From: Rhizomys pruinosus | Lineage: Eukaryota; Chordata; Mammalia; Rodentia; Spalacidae | Reading direction: 5' to 3' | Length of the DNA: 64,000 nucleotides | Assembly: GCA_009823505.1 (NCBI GenBank) | Contig: VZQC01008777.1 | Location: 137,022 to 201,021, forward strand | In this document: piece by piece, positions 58,535 to 64,000 of the stretch | Position numbering within the stretch: position 1 is the first letter of the stretch | Layout of the letters: each line of letters begins with the position of its first letter | Position numbers and translations under genes: made by a program | Notes under the pieces: model-generated | What the model was told of the DNA's origin: nothing | The model's input: the letters and a program-made list of their open reading frames with translations, nothing else | Databases searched by the model: none

Positions 58535-58749
58535 GGCAGAGATGGCTTAGCAGTCAAGAGCACTGGCTGTTCTTCCAGAGGATTGTGGTTCAGTTGAGAG
58601 GACCCACATTGTGACTTACAACTGTCTGAAACGCTAGTTTTAGGGGATATGATGCCCTATTCTGGCCTCTGTGGTTCTTGCATGCAGGTAATAGCCTTGC
58701 ATGCATTGCAGACACATGCATATGAACTAAAATATATAAATTTAAAAAT
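58535..58749 (+). mobile_element. B2-type SINE, diverged
   Basis: GGCAGAGATGGCTTAGCAGT, GAGCACTGGCTGTTCTTCCA and a ATAAATTTAAAAATA tail. The 144-codon open frame 58180-58614 spans this SINE and the preceding LTR-like repeat and is not a gene. Confidence 0.8.
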
Positions 58750-58894
58750 ACCTCACAGATATGCTTATAAGACCAGTCCGATCTGGGTAATTCTTTAGTT
58801 GAAATTCTGTCTTCTCCAGCTCTAGGTTTGGGTCATGTTGGCTGATGAAGCTAACTATGACATGAAGACTCCTGGTAGAAGTTTTCTTTTCTTA

Positions 58895-59320
58895 TTGTTA
58901 TTAAACTTTTTCCACAGGTCATACATCATTTCTCAATAATCAAATCTAGAATCACTTCCCTTTCCATGCCCCCCACCCCACCCGAGTCCCTGCACTCTGC
59001 CATACATGTCCTGCATCTTTTTCTGAGTCTTTCCAAAGTTTTTTTTTAAGCTTTTATTTTATATGTATGAGTGTACTGTCTGCATGTAGGTTGGTGCACC
59101 TGTGTTGTGCAATGCCGAGGAGGTCAGAAGAGGGTGTCAGATTCCCCTGGAAATGGAGTTAAAGATGGTTCTTAGCCACCATGTGGGAGCTGGGACTCAA
59201 ACCCGGGTCCTCTGCAAGAGCAGTCGGCGCTCTTAACCACTGAGCCATCTCTCTACAGCCCCCAGAGATTTTTTTTCACTTCTTTTGTTGTTGTTCTCTC
59301 CAACTTGTATTGCTACAGTA
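58895..59320 (-). mobile_element. L1 3' end fragment, antisense, split by a B2
   Basis: TTATTGTTATTAAACTTTTT, CATACATCATTTCTCAATAA, C-rich tract at 58966-58984, then CATACATGTCCTGCATCTTT, as in 49440-49560. A B2 sits at 59039-59262 and the L1 text resumes after it. Confidence 0.75.
59039..59262 (-). mobile_element. B2 SINE, antisense
   Basis: Full reverse-strand B2: T-rich tail, TGTGTTGTGCAATGCCGAGG, B box as CAAACCCGGGTCC, ending GAGCCATCTCTCTACAGCCCCC. Confidence 0.93.
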
Positions 59321-59455
59321 TATATATGTATATATATATATATAGATATATATATATATATTTATTTATATATTTATATAGTTACATGTAGTTATAGTTA
59401 TATATAGTTATATATAGTTATATACATAAATATATACATACATACATACACATAT
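59318..59455. repeat. AT-rich compound microsatellite
   Basis: TA runs, then TTATATATAG(T) words and CATA words, about 140 bp. Confidence 0.95.
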
Positions 59456-60355
59456 CACTTGAATTGGAGGATTTGTTTTTCCTAAAAGATGTCATGTTTT
59501 CCTTAAGGAAGTGCTCAAGGGATCCTCCTTGGCAATCCCAAACAACCATCGATCCTGCTCTTTTGCTACTAAAGAGGTTCTAGAGCTGACCTAACATTTA
59601 TTTTCAGTCCTTGGGTTTTCAGTACATGATGGAGGGTATGTGTGAATCTTTTAGAGTATTATGGGAGTAAAATGGAAAGATGTGAATCAAGAAATATGAT
59701 GCGGAAATAATATACAGTTTGTTTCCAAAGGATACAATTTTAATATAGGTGCAATGTAATAGGCTGGTGCAACTTAGCCTTTCTGGGTGCTTAACGACCA
59801 TACTTAATGCCTATACCAATTTGGCTGAGGGACCTAAGGGATAACTTTGTTCCTTGCCCTCAGAGGTCAACCAAGTCTTAGGGGATTATGCATGGGGGCA
59901 TTTCTTGAAACGTCCTGCAAATGTGAGTCACCAGTCTTCCTGTTCAGGAAGGTCTTAGAGAGCCACTAATGAGACTTCAGCCAGTGTCTAGTCTATAAAG
60001 AAGAAAGTCTGCTCATGCTTCAGAAAAGGAAGCCTGATCTAGCAAGACCTGATTTGGATGGGACTGGTAAGTGATTAGGATGGAACTGGATGGAACTGGA
60101 TGGAACTGGTAAATGAAAAGCTGAAAGGAGCAAGGTGCTCCCACCCTCCCCCACCAAAAACAAACCCTGAGAGACCCCTGAGGACCAGATCCTCAACTGA
60201 CCTTGAGAAAACAAAAACCTTGGTAGACCTTTTCAAAATAGACACTGAAGATCTAGGAAATCAAAACTTTGCTAGTTTAGAAATGAGAATCAAGAGTTTG
60301 AGGCAACTTCTCTTTTGATAGCAGTTACTCTAAGATTCGCCCCTGGGTGTGAAGT
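59456..60355. other. Unique sequence with a small tandem repeat
   Basis: Mostly unrecognised. Three perfect copies of GGATGGAACT lie at 60078-60107. The 72-codon frame 60100-60318 starts within this repeat and matches nothing I know. Confidence 0.5.
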
Positions 60356-60369
60356 AAAAGTTGTTTAAA

Positions 60370-60588
60370 AGGAGGGCTGGAGCGATGGCCTCGCGGTTAA
60401 GAGCACCGACTGCTCTTGCAGAGGACCCGGGTTCAATCCCCAGCACCCACATGGAGGCTGAGAACCGTCTTTAACTCCAGTTCCAGGTGATCCGACGCCC
60501 TCTTCTGACCTCCGGGGCATTGCACGACACAGGTGCACAGACCTACATGCAGACAGTACATTCATACACATAAATAAATGAATAAAAA
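60370..60588 (+). mobile_element. B2 SINE with 14-bp TSD
   Basis: Full B2 with intact A-box region (GATGGCCTCGCGGTTAAGAG) and B box (GGGTTCAATCC), retaining several CpGs, a sign of youth. AAAAGTTGTTTAAA flanks it (60356-60369 and 60589-60602). Confidence 0.96.
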
Positions 60589-60602
60589 AAAAGTTGTTTA
60601 AA

Positions 60603-62168
60603 GGGACTGGATTTTGTCTTAGCTCATGGTCTTCAAAGGCTTTATGTCAATTGCAGTGATTTGTTAGGAATAAATAGTATTTCAAATCTATGTGAAAATG
60701 CCAAGTTCTCAAAAAGTCTTCCTTCACTGTTTTATATAATTTTAAATAAATTATGTTCAAAAAATTAAGCTAAAACTTAAAAGGAAACCTTATGTTCATT
60801 ATAGAGTTGTGGCAAGATGGTAATTTTCTTTGGGAATCCCTTTGTACAGTACCCAGCCTATAGTAAACTCCCCAAATGGTGTTTGCTACTCATTTCATAT
60901 CAACTGAAGTCTTTAGAACTTCCTGGAGAAGTATCATCATTGCAAAGTCTTGGAAGATAATGTTAGAATATTATATTGAGATCAAGCTAGAGAATCAGTC
61001 AATACAACAACTGGAATCCTGAGCTCACATCACTGGTCACTCTCCAGTGTAGCATTTTATGTAATATAAGGCTTATGTCTGGGGATACATGCATCTTTAC
61101 ACCTCATTCACCACAAACCATTGTGTCCTCGGTTGTCTGTGAATTTAAGATACTGAAGATTCATAGGAAAAGTAGCACTGGGGCTTGGGAGACAAACAGT
61201 TCCCTCAGTAATGTAACTAACACATAGTGAGCAATTTGATTTCTATATGACTGAAAGCACTGCTTTCTATTTGCCTTCTGCCTTCTCCATGATAGTTTAG
61301 AAACACGTACCAGGCTGTGTACTCTCTCAACTGTGTGCTTTGATTCCCTCTTCACAGAATCGTCCATACCAATTACATGGACAAAGGGCTCCCTCTTTTT
61401 AGCCTAACTTTCTGCTCTCTTCTCTTCCCTATAGGTCTCAGGTCATTTGTTTATATTTTCACATTTTAAGGAATGGTGCTTTTCAGTGCCTTTTGACACT
61501 GAATAGTACAGACTTAAAATTATCATAAATAAGCAGTATAAATTTCTTACCTTAGTCACATATTTTTAGTTTCTAGAAACGGAAATTTAATCATGAAGCT
61601 TAGAGTTAGGAGAGTGACTCCGAAGGGAGTAGACATGTCCCCTAAGACTGCAGTGCAGCTCAGTGAAAGCCGAGCTGTAAATAAGCAAGTTCCAGGCAGG
61701 AAGGCATCTGAGATCTTCTGTTGATCTGTCTGCGTGTCTAGGCCCTCCTTCCTCTCTGCTGGCCTCCTTTGTTATTTTCATCCTTTCTTCCTGTCAGACT
61801 GACCTTCTATCCCACTCTTGCCTTACAACTGCTCAGTGTACATCCCCCCGACTCGAGCAAAGAGAAAAGATGTCCAGAATTTTGAAATAGTAATTCTAGA
61901 CCCTGGGAGAGGAATTGAAATTAGCTCACTTAGGTCAAGCATCTACTTGGCCCAATAATTTCCCTCTATTTGAGGGGTTTATATATCACACATATAATGT
62001 CAGGACCTTCCTTCTTTCCCTCTCCAACTCCCAGGGTAGAGAGAATGATTTTCTTACAGTGTTTGCATTTTTTTGCACAGTGTCTCCGATCCAATTCTTC
62101 ATTTTGCATAGATCATTTCAAATCCATATTTTTCTCTAAAAAGATTGTTTCCATTTTTATTACCTCAG
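60603..62168. other. Long unique stretch, no gene proven
   Basis: About 1.6 kb, the longest repeat-poor stretch. No exon recognised. It borders the weak exon-like segment at 62169. Confidence 0.5.
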
Positions 62169-62277
62169 GGAGAATGCAAAGAAGATAGATAACTCTTGCA
62201 AAGCAATGCCAAGCCTGTTCATATTTCAAAAGCAAATGAAGATGCCATATGTAATCCCTGGGAGGCATTCTGTACAG
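62169..62277 (+). other. Exon-like segment, speculative
   Basis: A pyrimidine-rich run ending TTTTTATTACCTCAG precedes it and TACAG|GTAGGT follows. One of three frames is open across all 109 bp (starting from the second base; ends ...GRHSVQ). A 36-codon open frame is expected by chance fairly often, and the matching protein is not recognised. A B-grade candidate only. Confidence 0.15.
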
Positions 62278-62435
62278 GTAGGTGATGCCCAAAGAATGAA
62301 TCAATTTGGTTAAAACAAAGCTTCCCAGCCTTATAGATATACTGAGCAGGCCCCCCATTGGCTTTGCTTGTTCAGACAAGTGAGCAGTTTTCCTGGACAA
62401 CAATATCAAGGACATAGGCCACTCAATATCAGCAT

Positions 62436-62438
<3 letters not shown>

Positions 62439-62491
<53 letters not shown>
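62439..62491. repeat. (CT)n microsatellite
   Basis: A nearly pure CT run of about 53 bp; it accounts for the Arg-Glu repeat at the start of the minus-strand open frame 62113-62496. Confidence 0.97.
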
Positions 62492-62493
<2 letters not shown>

Positions 62494-62780
62494 CACCCAT
62501 ATGCACAGATGCGTTTTTATTATTTTTAAGTAGCTTGGGTACTACTTACAATCTCTGAGCAGAGTTATACTCTGCAGTGTTGATATTTAATCATTTGTTA
62601 ATAAATCCCATAGCTTTGCTAGTGCTACACCCTGTGCTCTGCCTGATAGCAGAGGAATGTACGAACTATGGCCTATACACTTAGAGCATAGTTTGGTAGA
62701 AAGGAGAGTCAAACAAGCAGGATAGGTTTTCAGATGAAATTCAGAATGTTTTAGTAGATTGTTTTCTATGATAATTACTG

Positions 62781-63150
62781 TGCTGGATAGCTTTAGTGTC
62801 AACTTGAGACACCTGGGTTGAGGGAGCCTCAATTGGGCCTGTGGTTACGTCTGTGGAGTATTGTCTTGATTGTCAGGCAATGTGGGAGGGCCCAGCCCAC
62901 AATGAGTGATGCCACCCTGGGCAGGTTGTTGTGTACCGTATAAGAAGGCAGGTTGGGCATGAGCCAGGGGAGCAAGCCAGTGAACAGCATTCCTCCATGG
63001 CCTGTGCTCCTGCCTCCAGGTTCCTGCCCTGAGTTCCTGCCTTGGGCTCCCTAAGTGATGAACTGTGACTCAGAAGATGTAAGCTGAATAAACCCTTTCC
63101 TCCCCAAGTTGGTGCCAGTTAGAGTGTTTTGTCACAGCAATGAGGAGTGT
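62781..63150 (-). mobile_element. LTR-like repeat, family A
   Basis: TGCTGGATAGCTTTAGTGTC, AACTTGAGACACCTGG, GTATAAGAAGGCAGGTTGGG, GAATAAACCCTTTCCTCCCC, ending GTTTTGTCACAGCAATGAGG. Nearly colinear with 14731-15130. Read on the minus strand it ends in the MaLR-like GACACTAAAGCTATCCAGCA. Confidence 0.68.
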
Positions 63151-63778
63151 CTTGCAGGTTTAAGCAGAACGAATAATGGAGATAAAAGTAATTGATTTAC
63201 CATCAAATATTTTAGGAATATCTTTAATGTTTGGATAGTATATTAACAGCAGGCAATAATTACATCATAGGTTCTCAAGCAGAGGCAGTCTATTGCAAGG
63301 TCCTTCTCTGCTGCCAGTTATCATAGGCTGTTTAAAGTTAGAAAACTGAGTAGAAACACTTAACATTGTAGAAATGCGCTTTGCTCAGTAATACTTGAAT
63401 TGTTGTAATATTAGACTATCCATTTGGTTGTTACAGAAAATCCTTAACTGTAATTGATGGCTGTTGCCGTAATAGTATACTGCCTGTATTTCTACCTCTA
63501 GTAATGGGCTTTATATGCTAGATTTCAATATCCTTGAACCTGGGCAAGTGCACAGTCTTTTTAAAAAGAAACATGGTTTACTTGCACAAAACTGATCAGA
63601 TGTGAGAGATCGTCAATGCCCTTGAAGTGGTGTTTGTGGGTGTGAAACAAATGGTGAGAATTTGAACTGTTCCTTTATTATAGTATTGAAATTAGGTCTA
63701 CTTAATCTATCAAATCATGTTCCTGCCCTGATCTTATGTACTTGAATCTATCAATAAACATTGTGGAGTAAAAAAAAC
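63151..63778. other. Unique sequence ending in a poly(A)-like end
   Basis: The last part contains CAATAAACATTGTGGAGT followed by AAAAAAA at 63770-63777, which looks like a retrocopied mRNA 3' end. The L1 at 63779 begins directly after it. No gene of origin recognised. Confidence 0.35.
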
Positions 63779-64000
63779 CAACTCACAATGAGCCTACCAT
63801 CTGACCCAGCCATACCACTCCTGGGTATATACCCACAAGACTCATCCTATCACAAAGATACATGCACAGCTATGTTTATTACAGCTCTCTTCATAATAGC
63901 AAAGAGCTGGAACCAACCCAAATGCTCCTCAACTGATGACTGGATAACAAAAATGTGGTACATCTACACAAGGGAGTTCTATGCAGCAGTAAAGAAAGAT
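63779..64000 (+). mobile_element. L1 fragment, continues past the window
   Basis: ORF2 C-terminal coding text: the PLLGIYPQD region near 63823 and a MWYIYT-like segment near 63953, ending in AAVKKD at the window edge. Frame interrupted, 5'-truncated at 63779. Confidence 0.9.

Noticed and set aside
58180..58614. 144-codon plus-strand open frame
   Set aside because: It runs across an LTR-like repeat into a B2 SINE.
60370..60450. tRNA-like A and B boxes
   Set aside because: They belong to the head of a B2 SINE; no cloverleaf of a functional tRNA. The same applies to all other B2 heads in the window.
62113..62496. 127-codon minus-strand frame starting with Arg-Glu repeats
   Set aside because: The start codes from the (CT)n microsatellite and nothing supports the remainder as a gene.

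Overview
This is a piece of mammalian nuclear genome from a rodent, most likely a muroid. The diagnostic content is B1 (7SL-derived) and B2 (tRNA-derived) SINEs, B4-type composites, rodent-style L1 elements and a few old MIRs. Many B1 and B2 copies still have intact target-site duplications (TSDs), so these families were recently active. I cannot name the species: the B2 consensus does not look like that of Mus, and rat-type ID bursts are absent. I found no exon of a host protein-coding gene that I can support, and no rRNA, tRNA gene or CRISPR. The window reads as intergenic or deep-intronic DNA dominated by retrotransposons.

Layout. 1-4.4 kb holds L1 3' ends on the + strand, split by a solo ERV2-type LTR with a 6-bp TSD. 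4.5-15.9 kb is AT-rich unique DNA with SINEs, microsatellites and L1 3'UTR pieces. 15.9-32 kb is an L1 cluster: a copy with a tiny 5' inversion, an apparent assembly duplication (19.1-21.5 kb, ending at an N), a 4.1-kb minus-strand L1 flanked by ~70-bp direct repeats, and a minus-strand L1 keeping ORF1, part of ORF2 and a 5'UTR with two copies of a ~217-bp monomer. 32-38 kb is mostly unique. 38.1-41 kb is a rearranged, indel-riddled L1. 41.2-53 kb mixes L1 3'UTRs, LTR-like repeats, SINEs and a GC-richer block with promoter-like motifs (48.3-49.1 kb). 53-64 kb has an ancient L1, more SINEs, MIR, LTR-like repeats and the longest unique stretches, ending inside another L1.

How it works together: there is no operon or pathway. 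The functional logic is retrotransposition. L1 ORF2 remnants still show endonuclease and reverse-transcriptase motifs, and the SINEs carry the TSDs and A-rich tails expected of L1-driven mobilisation. All L1 reading frames seen here are broken. The most useful points for a reader are the suspected assembly duplication around 19.1-24.0 kb, the second indel-rich tract near 38.5-41 kb, a B2-B1 hybrid SINE, and the L1 5'UTR monomers.
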